Below are positions 6,466-13,627 of a DNA stretch of 13,957 nt, piece by piece; positions within the stretch are counted from its first letter, which is position 1, and every line of letters starts with the position of its first letter. Position numbers and translations under genes: made by a program. Origin of the DNA: Proteobacteria bacterium UBA7447 (lineage in GTDB: Bacteria > Pseudomonadota > Gammaproteobacteria > Arenicellales > UBA868). Under the pieces are notes generated by a model. That model had not been told where the DNA came from. It made no database searches and was given only the letters and a program-made list of their open reading frames with translations. The stretch covers positions 1 to 13,957 of the forward strand of contig DLPX01000018.1 in assembly GCA_002477475.1 (NCBI GenBank), read 5' to 3'.

Positions 6466-9400
6466 ATGTTCAATCTCAAGCATTTTCACCGAGACTGGGT
6501 CGGCGCCCTCTGTCTATTCATTGCTTCCCTGACGACAGCGCTGGCGGATCCCGGCCCGCTGGCGCAGGCGCCGATCCTTACCTCCGCAGCGAGTGCGCCC
6601 AACATCCTCATTGTGGTGGATGACTCGGGCTCAATGGGTTGGCGCCGATCGGGTCAGCCCAAGCGCCCTATGCAGCAGGCGCAGGATGCGGCAATTTCGT
6701 TGCTCGATTCGCTGAGCAATGTCCACGTGGGTGTGGGTTCTTTCAGCCGCTACAACTTCGGCGGTGAGCTTGATCAGCCGGTTGTTGATCTGGATACCAA
6801 CCGGGCGCTTATCTACAAGGCGATTCGTGATCTTACTCCCCGGGGCGGCACACCGCTGGTCGGCACACTGCAGCACATGGGCCGTTATCTGGTGGGCCTT
6901 GGCGGCACGGTCAACCCAGGCAACAGTTCATCATCGAGCTGCACCACCAATGGTCAGTTTCGCGGAGATCTCATCCTGCATCCCGACGACGCGCCGCGGG
7001 CGTATCCATTAAACGAAGTCCTGCCAAGCGGGCCTAATAAAAGTTGGCGTCGATCAACCGCACCGTCGCCGATTTGTCATTGGTGTCAGAAAAACTTTTT
7101 GATTCTGCTGACCGATGGCTGGGGTTGGGGCAATGCGTCCAGGCCTCTGCGTGACTACTGCCCGACCTGCTATCACCCGCTCATCAGCGTGGCGGCCGCG
7201 CTCAATGACATCGATCTTCGGCCCGACATCGACGAGTTTGACGGCAGTGAATCCAAAAACAATCTGGTGACCTACACGATCGGGTTCCACACCAGCCAAA
7301 CATTGCTCAAAGAAACCGCAAAAAAAGGAGGCGGACTTTATTTCGAGGCAGACAACGAGGCGGAGCTCAAAGCCGCGTTTGCCAAGATTGGTGAAGACAT
7401 CCTGGCGCATACCAGTGGTTCAGCTTCTGCGGCGACATTCAGCACCAGTTTGCTGCAGAGCGGAACGGATCTTTATCTGACCACCTTCAATACTGAGCAC
7501 TGGACGGGGGATGTCATTGCCGGCAGGCTTGATGCCAAAGGCCGTCCCGGCCCCGCGCGGTGGTCTGCTGCACATCAGCTTGATAATGCGAGTGATCCCG
7601 AAACCCGGACCATGCTCACCTGGAACAGTGAGGATACGCCCCCGGTCTCGACCTGTTCGGGATCATCAAAAGCATCAACGGCTTCAAAAGCACGCCCGGG
7701 CGGCGTTCCGTTCCGCTGGGATTACCTGTCGACTTTGCAGCAGCGTGACCTGCTCGGCCAGGCCAGCGCCTCCGGCAATCTGGTTTATGAGCGTAAATGG
7801 GGGCGCGCAGGCTCAGGCAGCGGCCAGTTTGGTCTGCCTTTTGATGTGGCGACCGACAGTAAAGGCAATGTTTATGTTGTCGACTATGACAATCATCTGG
7901 TTCAGAAGTTCGACCGCGACGGCAGCTTTCTGACCCAATGGGGCGGTCTCGGGTCCGGCAGTCAGCATCTTGATCATCCCGTCGGTATCGCGACTGATAA
8001 AGACGACAATATCTACGTGGTCCAGCATGGATCGCATTCGATCAAGAAATTCAGCCCAACGGGGGATCTGTTGGCCAGTTTTGGAGGTTATGGTCTTGAA
8101 CCCAACCAGATGTATTACCCCTTCGATGTGGCAGTGGATGCGAGCGGCAATCTGTATGTGGTGGAGATTCAGAATCATCGGATAAAGGTTTTTGATGCTG
8201 CGGGTCGCTACCTTCGGGAATGGGGCGGCAAAGGCTCGAGCGCCGGACGTTTTTGGACCCCTAACCGCATCGCAATTGATTTTGGGGGCAACGTATATGT
8301 CTCCGACTACGTTAATCACCGTATCCAGAAGTTCGATACCGAGGGGAATTTTCTTGCCCAGTGGGGCAGTTACGGAACAGCCGACGGGCAGTTCCGTTAC
8401 CCCTACGGCGTCGCGACCGACGGCAGCGGCAATGTCTTTGTGGTGGAGTACTTCAACCGTGTGCAGCAGTTTGATGCAGCGGGTAATTTCATCGAAAAGT
8501 GGGGCTCGGTGGGCTCGGGGGATGGCCAGTTCAGATATCCCCGCGGCATCGCGGTCTTCGATGGCGGTGTGTGTGAGGGCAGCAGTTTTTTTGTGGCAGA
8601 TGCTTACAACCACCGCATCCAGAAATTCTCAAGCCCAGGGAGTTCGCATATCAGTACCGCCATCGGCAAGGCCCGTCTTGGCTACCTGCGTGGAGAGCGC
8701 AGCAACGAAAAAGGCGGTTGGGGCTTTCGCGAAAGAGAAAGCCTGCTGGGCGACATTATCCATTCTTCCGCGGTATTTATTGGAAAGCCGTCCCTTAAGT
8801 GGCCCACGGGTGGCGCATTTCCTTCAGGCACTCAGGCCTACAGCCGCTTTGCCCGGGACCACCATGGCCGACAGGGCGTGGTCGCGGTCGGCGCGAATGA
8901 CGGCATGCTTCATCTTTTTGCAGCCGATACCGGTAAGGAGCTTCTTGCATACCTGCCAGGTAATCTTTTCTCAACTGCCAAAAGCCAGGGCTATCATTAC
9001 CTGACCGATCCGGATTACAGCCACCGTTACTACGTAGACGGTACCCCAGCGGTTTCGGATGTCTTTATTCCTTCGAGATTTTCGAGTGCCCCAAATTGGC
9101 GAAGCGTTCTGGTGGGTATTCAAGGTTCCGGCGGACGGGGACTTTTTGCGCTGGATGTGACGGACCCTGAGAAGTTCAAAGAAAGCAATGCGACGCATAT
9201 TGCCCTGTGGGAGTTTTCAAGCAGTGACGACCCGCATCTTGGATACACTCTGGCGCGGCCCACTATTGCCCTCCTGCCGAACGGCAGGTGGGCAGCGATC
9301 GTCGGCAACGGTTACGAACACACTGCCACCGGGACGTCGACTTCTGGCCAGGCCGAGCTTTTCGTGATTTTTCTCGATGGGGGTCTTGATCGAAAGTGGA

Positions 9401-10377
9401 CGGAGGGGCGTGATTACCTGCGGATTCCCACAGGGGCAGGATCGGTCGGCCGGCGCAACGGATTATCGACGCCCGCAGTGATCGACACAGACGGAGACCG
9501 GGTTGCCGATCGTGTCTACGCGGGCGATATCCAGGGCAATCTATGGGCATTTGATCTTTCCAGCAAACTGACCGCCGACTGGAAGGTGGCTCACGGTGCT
9601 CCACTTTTCAGCAGCGCCGCGCGCCAGCCCATTATGACCAAGCCGGAAATCATCCGGCATCCCACACTGCCCCTGCGGGGCAACGAACCCAATCTGATGA
9701 TCTTTTTCGGCACAGGCCAGTATCTCGTTGCGGGCGACAACACCACCACCGATACCCAGAGTTTCTACGCTGTCTGGGATCGGGGCAGGGGTCGGCTAGA
9801 TCGCACAGATCTCGTCGAGCAGGTATTTTTGCGTACCAACCAGAGCGGAGGACGCATTACGGATCCGGACCGTTGGCAGGAGCTAAAGGTCGACTACAGA
9901 CAGGCGAGCTCCGGCGACCGGTATGGCTGGTACCTTGATCTTCCCGACAAGGGCGAGCGCGTTGTGACGGATGCCCGGTATCGGGATGGCCTTGTGTTCT
10001 TTAATACATTGGTGCCGACAGATCCCCGACCCTGCGCTGCGGGCGGCACAGGCTGGATGATGTCCGTCGATGCGCTGACCGGCGGCAGTCCGGTGGCACC
10101 CGCGTTTGATTTTGATGACAACGGCATTGTCGATCCCGAAGGGGATACCGAAGTTATCGGCGGCGATGGAAAAAGAAAGAAAAAGCGTGTGGGATATGCC
10201 GGCAAGAAATACAGTTCTAAAAACGGTATCCCCACCGGCGTCTCGATTATTGGCGACAGCCGGTATACTGCCGGCAGTGGAACAGATGAGTCGTCCGAGA
10301 TCGTGGTCGAGGCATTAAAGCCCGGCGAAGGCACGCTCAAAGGACGTACTTCCTGGGATCAGTTGTTCCCGGAATAG
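6466..10377 (+). CDS. PilY1-like type IV pilus adhesin with inserted six-repeat NHL propeller
   Basis: The 1303-residue product belongs to the PilY1/PilC pilus tip-adhesin family. It begins with a signal peptide (cleavage near TALA/DPG, about residue 27). A von Willebrand A domain follows, with MIDAS residues D52-D-S54-G-S56, T129 and D217, and PilY1-type continuation (FSTSLLQSGTDLYLTTFNTEHWTG). After LQQRDLLGQ (425-433) comes an extra module, residues 439-725: six NHL repeats of about 47 residues. PilY1 similarity resumes at ARLGYLRGERSNE, then ESLLGDIIHSSAVFIGKPS, VAVGANDGMLHLFAADTG, a calcium-loop-like DTDGDRVAD (1007-1015) and the usual C-terminal GRTSWDQL. In ordinary PilY1 the two flanking segments are nearly adjacent, so the propeller sits in the hinge. 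The VWA part has two CxxC pairs (204/207 and 232/235). It should act outside the cell in pilus assembly, adhesion or surface sensing. No minor pilin genes are nearby. Confidence 0.92.
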   Translation: MFNLKHFHRDWVGALCLFIASLTTALADPGPLAQAPILTSAASAPNILIVVDDSGSMGWRRSGQPKRPMQQAQDAAISLLDSLSNVHVGVGSFSRYNFGGELDQPVVDLDTNRALIYKAIRDLTPRGGTPLVGTLQHMGRYLVGLGGTVNPGNSSSSSCTTNGQFRGDLILHPDDAPRAYPLNEVLPSGPNKSWRRSTAPSPICHWCQKNFLILLTDGWGWGNASRPLRDYCPTCYHPLISVAAALNDIDLRPDIDEFDGSESKNNLVTYTIGFHTSQTLLKETAKKGGGLYFEADNEAELKAAFAKIGEDILAHTSGSASAATFSTSLLQSGTDLYLTTFNTEHWTGDVIAGRLDAKGRPGPARWSAAHQLDNASDPETRTMLTWNSEDTPPVSTCSGSSKASTASKARPGGVPFRWDYLSTLQQRDLLGQASASGNLVYERKWGRAGSGSGQFGLPFDVATDSKGNVYVVDYDNHLVQKFDRDGSFLTQWGGLGSGSQHLDHPVGIATDKDDNIYVVQHGSHSIKKFSPTGDLLASFGGYGLEPNQMYYPFDVAVDASGNLYVVEIQNHRIKVFDAAGRYLREWGGKGSSAGRFWTPNRIAIDFGGNVYVSDYVNHRIQKFDTEGNFLAQWGSYGTADGQFRYPYGVATDGSGNVFVVEYFNRVQQFDAAGNFIEKWGSVGSGDGQFRYPRGIAVFDGGVCEGSSFFVADAYNHRIQKFSSPGSSHISTAIGKARLGYLRGERSNEKGGWGFRERESLLGDIIHSSAVFIGKPSLKWPTGGAFPSGTQAYSRFARDHHGRQGVVAVGANDGMLHLFAADTGKELLAYLPGNLFSTAKSQGYHYLTDPDYSHRYYVDGTPAVSDVFIPSRFSSAPNWRSVLVGIQGSGGRGLFALDVTDPEKFKESNATHIALWEFSSSDDPHLGYTLARPTIALLPNGRWAAIVGNGYEHTATGTSTSGQAELFVIFLDGGLDRKWTEGRDYLRIPTGAGSVGRRNGLSTPAVIDTDGDRVADRVYAGDIQGNLWAFDLSSKLTADWKVAHGAPLFSSAARQPIMTKPEIIRHPTLPLRGNEPNLMIFFGTGQYLVAGDNTTTDTQSFYAVWDRGRGRLDRTDLVEQVFLRTNQSGGRITDPDRWQELKVDYRQASSGDRYGWYLDLPDKGERVVTDARYRDGLVFFNTLVPTDPRPCAAGGTGWMMSVDALTGGSPVAPAFDFDDNGIVDPEGDTEVIGGDGKRKKKRVGYAGKKYSSKNGIPTGVSIIGDSRYTAGSGTDESSEIVVEALKPGEGTLKGRTSWDQLFPE
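7780..8640 (+). repeat. Six tandem NHL repeats within the PilY1-like gene
   Basis: Residues 439-725 divide into six repeats starting at residues 439, 487, 534, 581, 628 and 674, of 48, 47, 47, 47, 46 and 52 residues. Each follows the pattern W/F-G-x-x-G-(8-9)-P-x-x-(V/I)-A-x-D-x-x-G-N-(V/I/L)-(Y/F)-V-x-(D/E)-x-x-N-H-x-I-x-x-F-(D/S)-x-x-G. Repeat 5 lacks one residue (NR-VQQF for NHRIQKF) and repeat 6 has an insertion (GGVCEGSSFF). Six is the number needed for a closed six-bladed propeller. NHL propellers bind proteins, RNA or sugars in different families, so the ligand cannot be told. The DNA has diverged between repeats and is not a recent tandem duplication. Confidence 0.88.
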
Positions 10378-10440
10378 CCCTCTGTGTCCATTATCCAGCC
10401 CTAGCTGAACAGAACAATAAGCTTAAGCAAAGGAGGAGAC

Positions 10441-11730
10441 ATGACGGGCAAAGTCATCGCATTTTTCCCCGAGGCGGCATTTGGACCGGCTCTGAACTCG
10501 GTCGGGATCGCGCAGGCGTGCGAAAAACTGGGGCACAAGGCTGTGTTTCTTACCGATCCCGGGATGCAGGGCGTGTATTCCGGTTATGGGTTTGATGAGT
10601 ACACCGTGAACATGTCCGAACCCATGCCGCCTGAAGAGATGGCGAAGTATTGGACGGATTTTATTAACGGACACATCCCCAATTTTGATCTGACGGCCTA
10701 CGAGCAGATTGATAACTACGTCAAGGAGTGCTGGGAAGCCATCGTCGAAACAGCCGTCTGGGCAGAAAAAGAATTGCCCGGTGTTCTGGAAAAAGTCTCA
10801 CCGGACATCGTGTGTGTGGATAACGTTATCCTGTTCCCGGCGATCAAACGCTATGCCCGCGAAAACAACAAACCCTGGGTGCGGGTAATCTCGTGTTCCG
10901 AGAACGAGATCCCTGATCCGCAGATTCCTCCACATCTTTCGGGTTGCGGCGAAAACGACAGTGAGTGTTTCAGCGCTTACCAGAATCACTTCAACGAAGT
11001 CATCCAGCCCATTCACGACCGCTTTAATGCGTTCCTCGCCGAATGTGGTGAGGCGGCTTACCCTGTTGGCGAGTTTTTTGAAGCCTCGCCTCATATGAAC
11101 CTGCTGCTCTATCCCGAGCCCGTCAAGTTCAACCGCTCAACGCCCCTGGATCCCGGACAGTTCCAGTATCTTGAAGGCTGTGTACGTGATGAAGAGGCGT
11201 ATGAAGTGCCGCAATTCAAGGCCCATAACGATGCGCCGTTACTTTATGTCAGTTTCGGCAGCCTTGGCTCAGGGGATACTGGCCTTTTGAGGCGGCTGAT
11301 GGATGTCGTTTCCACCATGCCGGTCCGTGCGCTCTTTAACGTCGGGGACTACGAAAGCGAATACGATACCGTTCCCGATAACGTGCAGATCGCATCGTGG
11401 TATCCCCAGCCTTCGGTGATTTCCCAGGCGGATGCCGTGATCCATCATGGGGGCAACAACTCTTTCAATGAGTGCCTGTATTTCGGCAAGCCGGCGATCA
11501 TCATGCCGTATGTCTGGGATGGCCATGACAACGCCAAGCGGATCGCCGAGACCGGGCATGGGCATCACCTGCACCGCAATCACTGGAAACCCAAGGAACT
11601 TCGGGCCACCATTGAGAGCATGCTCAGCAACCAAGCCATGCAGGAGCGTCTCGCCGCCACCTCAGCCCATATGCGCTCTGAATACGGGCCGACTAAGGCC
11701 GCAGCTATCCTTGATCAACTGCTAATCTGA
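10441..11730 (+). CDS. GT1-family (UGT/MGT-like) glycosyltransferase
   Basis: The 429-residue product is a cytosolic GT-B-fold glycosyltransferase of the UDP-glycosyltransferase superfamily. The N-terminal acceptor lobe starts VIAFFPEAAFGPALNSVGIAQACEKLGHKAVFLT; the C-terminal donor lobe begins around PLLYVSFGSLGSGD (about 265-278). The donor signature is clear: HHGGNNSFNECLYFGKPAIIMP (335-356; H335, H336, N339, N340 and E344 as landmarks) then D360 and D363-N364, equivalent to the sugar-contacting D/E-Q pair. NN in place of the commoner G-T is typical of a bacterial subgroup. The acceptor is unknown; macrolide, lipid or pigment transferases all look like this. AAGGAGG (10430-10436) just before the ATG is the strongest ribosome binding site in the window. 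The 63-base gap from the adhesin gene shows no terminator, so readthrough from that operon is possible. A terminator follows the gene. Confidence 0.88.
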   Translation: MTGKVIAFFPEAAFGPALNSVGIAQACEKLGHKAVFLTDPGMQGVYSGYGFDEYTVNMSEPMPPEEMAKYWTDFINGHIPNFDLTAYEQIDNYVKECWEAIVETAVWAEKELPGVLEKVSPDIVCVDNVILFPAIKRYARENNKPWVRVISCSENEIPDPQIPPHLSGCGENDSECFSAYQNHFNEVIQPIHDRFNAFLAECGEAAYPVGEFFEASPHMNLLLYPEPVKFNRSTPLDPGQFQYLEGCVRDEEAYEVPQFKAHNDAPLLYVSFGSLGSGDTGLLRRLMDVVSTMPVRALFNVGDYESEYDTVPDNVQIASWYPQPSVISQADAVIHHGGNNSFNECLYFGKPAIIMPYVWDGHDNAKRIAETGHGHHLHRNHWKPKELRATIESMLSNQAMQERLAATSAHMRSEYGPTKAAAILDQLLI

Positions 11731-11741
11731 TTTCTTCAAGC

Positions 11742-11768
11742 GGGCCGGCTTTGTCGGCCCATCTTTCC
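11742..11768 (+). terminator. Rho-independent terminator after the glycosyltransferase
   Basis: GGGCCG (11742-11747) and CGGCCC (11755-11760) form a GC-rich 6-bp stem with a 7-base loop, followed by the moderately T-rich ATCTTTCC. It starts 11 bases after the glycosyltransferase stop, the expected place. The T-run is imperfect, so termination may be incomplete. Confidence 0.6.
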
Positions 11769-11823
11769 GCCCGGGGGCTCGCATTTAGGTCGCCTGGGAC
11801 CGCTCTCGCCAATTCTCCCCTCG

Positions 11824-11866
11824 GGTGACCGCTGTCAGATCATTCCGGCAGCCTTCCCATTATCGT
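11824..11866 (+). promoter_or_regulatory. Degenerate CRP-like site with identically spaced -10-like hexamer
   Basis: GGTGA-CCGCTG-TCAGA (11824-11839) matches the CRP half-sites at eight of ten positions with the correct spacer. TATCGT (11861-11866, four of six matches to TATAAT) lies at exactly the same distance from the site centre (29.5 to 34.5 bases) as the -10-like element of the protease operon. It is upstream of the small exported protein gene. Each element alone is weak; the shared spacing is what makes it worth listing. Confidence 0.25.
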
Positions 11867-11924
11867 TTTGGACAGGTCTTTAAATGATTTCTTGATCTGT
11901 TCTTCTACGATGAAAGAGGATGTC

Positions 11925-12173
11925 ATGACGACTTTGACAACCCGTTTAGTGAGTTTTCTGCGAGTGATGTGTCTTGTTGGGATGCTGTTTCCCTTTAATG
12001 CCTTCACCGCAAAATATTGTTTGGAGATTTTCGCTTTTCCTGGCGATTATGGGGAGATGTCTTTTGATCTCGTCACTAACGACAGCACCGGAAGGGCCAC
12101 ATTGCGTGTAGTTTCTGGTCTGGCGAAGAGGTGGACGTTTTCGGGAGACTGGTTAAGGCCCAGAGGGCTCTGA
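11925..12173 (+). CDS. Small exported protein, hypothetical
   Basis: The product is not recognised. From ATG 11925 it has 82 residues: a basic, hydrophobic N-terminus (MTTLTTRLVSFLRVMCLVGMLFPFNAFTA) that makes a plausible signal peptide with cleavage near TA/KYC, then about 53 residues with several aromatic residues (CLEIFAFPGDYG; RWTFSGDWLRPRGL). AAAGAGGA (11913-11920) four bases upstream supports this start; in-frame ATGs at 11868 and 11910 lack such a site. The mature part is short and ends abruptly after WLRPRGL, so it may be a small secreted factor or the front end of a decayed longer gene. It lies after the glycosyltransferase terminator and is convergent with the deaminase gene, 28 bases away. 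Confidence 0.4.
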   Translation: MTTLTTRLVSFLRVMCLVGMLFPFNAFTAKYCLEIFAFPGDYGEMSFDLVTNDSTGRATLRVVSGLAKRWTFSGDWLRPRGL

Positions 12174-12201
12174 CAGGGCGACAACTTGGAGTTAAACGCG
12201 A

Positions 12202-13554
12202 CTATTTGTCGAGACCGCTTCTAACCCTCAGTTCCCGGGCTGCCTTGGTGTGACGTCGTATGAGATCCGGCTCGTCCATTCTGGGCAAATACCCATCGGT
12301 GACCTTCCAGTTGCCAGCGATCATGACGCGATCGGCTCGGGAAGCGCCGCACAGCACCAGCGCCGCCATCGGATCATCATAGCCGCTATGGCGAAGTTCA
12401 TTGAGCCGAAAGAGCGCAAGGTCAGCCTGTTTGCCGACCGCAATTGAGCCGATATCGTCGCGACCCAGGCACTGGGCGCTGCCTTGTGTCGAAAGATGGA
12501 TGGCGTCAAGATGGCTGAATCCTTTGGCACCCTCACGCAGCCGCTGCAGCATCATCGCTGCGCGAACCTCCTCGATAGCATTTGAGGCGTCGTTGGAGGC
12601 CGATCCATCCACACCCAAGCCCACGGCACTGCCTGCGTGTTGTAAATCGCAGGTCGGGCAAAGACCCGAAGCGAGCGTCATGTTCGAGTGGGGGCAGTGG
12701 GTAACAGCGGTGCCGGCTTTTCCGAGCCGGTCAATCTCTTCACTGTTGAAGTGGATGCCGTGGGCGAGCCAGGTCTGGCTACCAAGCCAGCCGCAGTCCT
12801 CGAGGTAGTCGAGCGGGCGCATCCCAAGCTTGGCAACGCAAAAATCATTTTCGTCCTGCGTTTCACCAAGGTGTGTGTGCAGCCGAACTCCCAGCTTGGC
12901 GCCAAGTTCCGCCGTTTGCCGCATCAGATGCTGTGTCACGGAAAAAGGTGAGCACGGAGCTAACGCAATCTGCACCATGGCCCCCGGCCCCGACTGATGA
13001 AAGCGGTTTACGACACGCTCACTGTCAGCCAGGATCTCATCTGTTTCTTGAACCACCGAATCAGGCGGCAGACCCCCGTCTTTTTGAGAGAGATCCATTG
13101 AGCCGCGGGTTAGGGTGACACGCATACCCATCTGTGACGCCACACTAACCTGGATATCCACCGCTTCTTCAAGACCTTTGGGATAAAGATAGTGATGATC
13201 CGAGGTAGTGGTGCAGCCTGAGAGCAGCAGTTCGGTCAGGGCGAGTTCCGTCGCCACGGCAAGCCCTTCAGGATCAAGCCCGGACCAGACCGGGTAAAGC
13301 GCTTTTAGCCAGTCGAAGAGTTCCTTGCCGAGCGCGGGTCGTAGCGCTCGGGTCAGCGTCTGGTAGAAGTGGTGATGTGTGTTGATGAGGCCCGGCAGGA
13401 TGACATGGGAGGATGCATCAAACTCGGTGCATGGTTCAGCGGGCGCCTTACCCGATGGGATGAGTTCGACGATTTCGTTGCCTTTAATCACCATCCCGCC
13501 GCCGGCGTTATCGGCCAGGATGGCAAGTGGATTCTTTAGCCAGAGTCGGCTCAT
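12202..13554 (-). CDS. 8-oxoguanine deaminase (amidohydrolase superfamily)
   Basis: The enzyme hydrolyses 8-oxoguanine to urate and ammonia. The product (450 residues from ATG 13554) is a metal-dependent amidohydrolase of the TRZ/ATZ-guanine deaminase group, closest to the Pseudomonas 8-oxoguanine deaminases: LPGLINTHHHFYQTLTRALRP, with metal ligands H60 and H62, then ELFDWLKALYPVWSGLDPEG, H228 and E231 in HTHLGE, H265 in LAHGIHF, and D316 in GVDGSASND. The C-terminal composite beta segment (GSIAVGKQADLALF) is intact. The frame is open five codons further to TTG 13569, but ATG 13554 aligns better with family starts (MSRLWLKNP). Neither has a clear ribosome binding site. A strong terminator lies 19 bases upstream, after a BMP-type transporter gene in the same direction. 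Its product, urate, is the substrate of PuuD in this window. Assignment to 8-oxoguanine rather than another aminated ring is from family resemblance. Confidence 0.9.
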   Translation of the reverse strand: MSRLWLKNPLAILADNAGGGMVIKGNEIVELIPSGKAPAEPCTEFDASSHVILPGLINTHHHFYQTLTRALRPALGKELFDWLKALYPVWSGLDPEGLAVATELALTELLLSGCTTTSDHHYLYPKGLEEAVDIQVSVASQMGMRVTLTRGSMDLSQKDGGLPPDSVVQETDEILADSERVVNRFHQSGPGAMVQIALAPCSPFSVTQHLMRQTAELGAKLGVRLHTHLGETQDENDFCVAKLGMRPLDYLEDCGWLGSQTWLAHGIHFNSEEIDRLGKAGTAVTHCPHSNMTLASGLCPTCDLQHAGSAVGLGVDGSASNDASNAIEEVRAAMMLQRLREGAKGFSHLDAIHLSTQGSAQCLGRDDIGSIAVGKQADLALFRLNELRHSGYDDPMAALVLCGASRADRVMIAGNWKVTDGYLPRMDEPDLIRRHTKAARELRVRSGLDK

Positions 13555-13573
13555 GGTGCGCAGGCTCAAGTCG

Positions 13574-13608
13574 AAAAAAAACCCGCCCCGACAACCGGGG
13601 CGGGTTTT
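13574..13608 (-). terminator. Strong rho-independent terminator between BMP gene and deaminase
   Basis: CCCGCCCCG (13582-13590), loop ACAAC, and CGGGGCGGG (13596-13604) form a perfect 9-bp GC stem, flanked by AAAA and TTTT that extend it to 13 bp. Read on the minus strand it ends in eight T (13581-13574), a textbook terminator for the BMP gene whose stop is at 13628. Because of the flanking AAAA it has a short T-run on the plus strand too. It lies directly in front of the deaminase start. Confidence 0.88.
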
Positions 13609-13627
13609 GGATCAGCCGGAAACGGCC

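Noticed and set aside
7813..8613. Long open frame of 266 codons antisense to the NHL repeats
   Set aside because: It mirrors the repeat period of the NHL region, has no ribosome binding site or recognisable domain, and the opposite strand codes for a clear protein. It is a by-product of GC-rich repeat codons.
7780..8640. Periodic similarity of about 141 bases, considered as a tandem repeat or CRISPR-like array
   Set aside because: The similarity is at protein level (NHL repeats), DNA copies are diverged, and there are no short identical repeats with spacers.
8192..9004. Plus-strand open frame of 270 codons inside the PilY1-like gene
   Set aside because: Out-of-frame shadow: the composition is unlike a folded protein and the PilY1 frame is intact throughout.
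4475..12201. Direct repeats or attachment sites bordering the protease-to-small-protein block
   Set aside because: The sequences at 4475-4592 and 12174-12250 were compared by eye; no shared repeat longer than a few bases was found, and no integrase or transposase is present.
13555..13569. TTG at 13569 as the deaminase start
   Set aside because: It adds only MSLRT, has no ribosome binding site and lies five bases from the terminator T-run; ATG 13554 fits family starts better.
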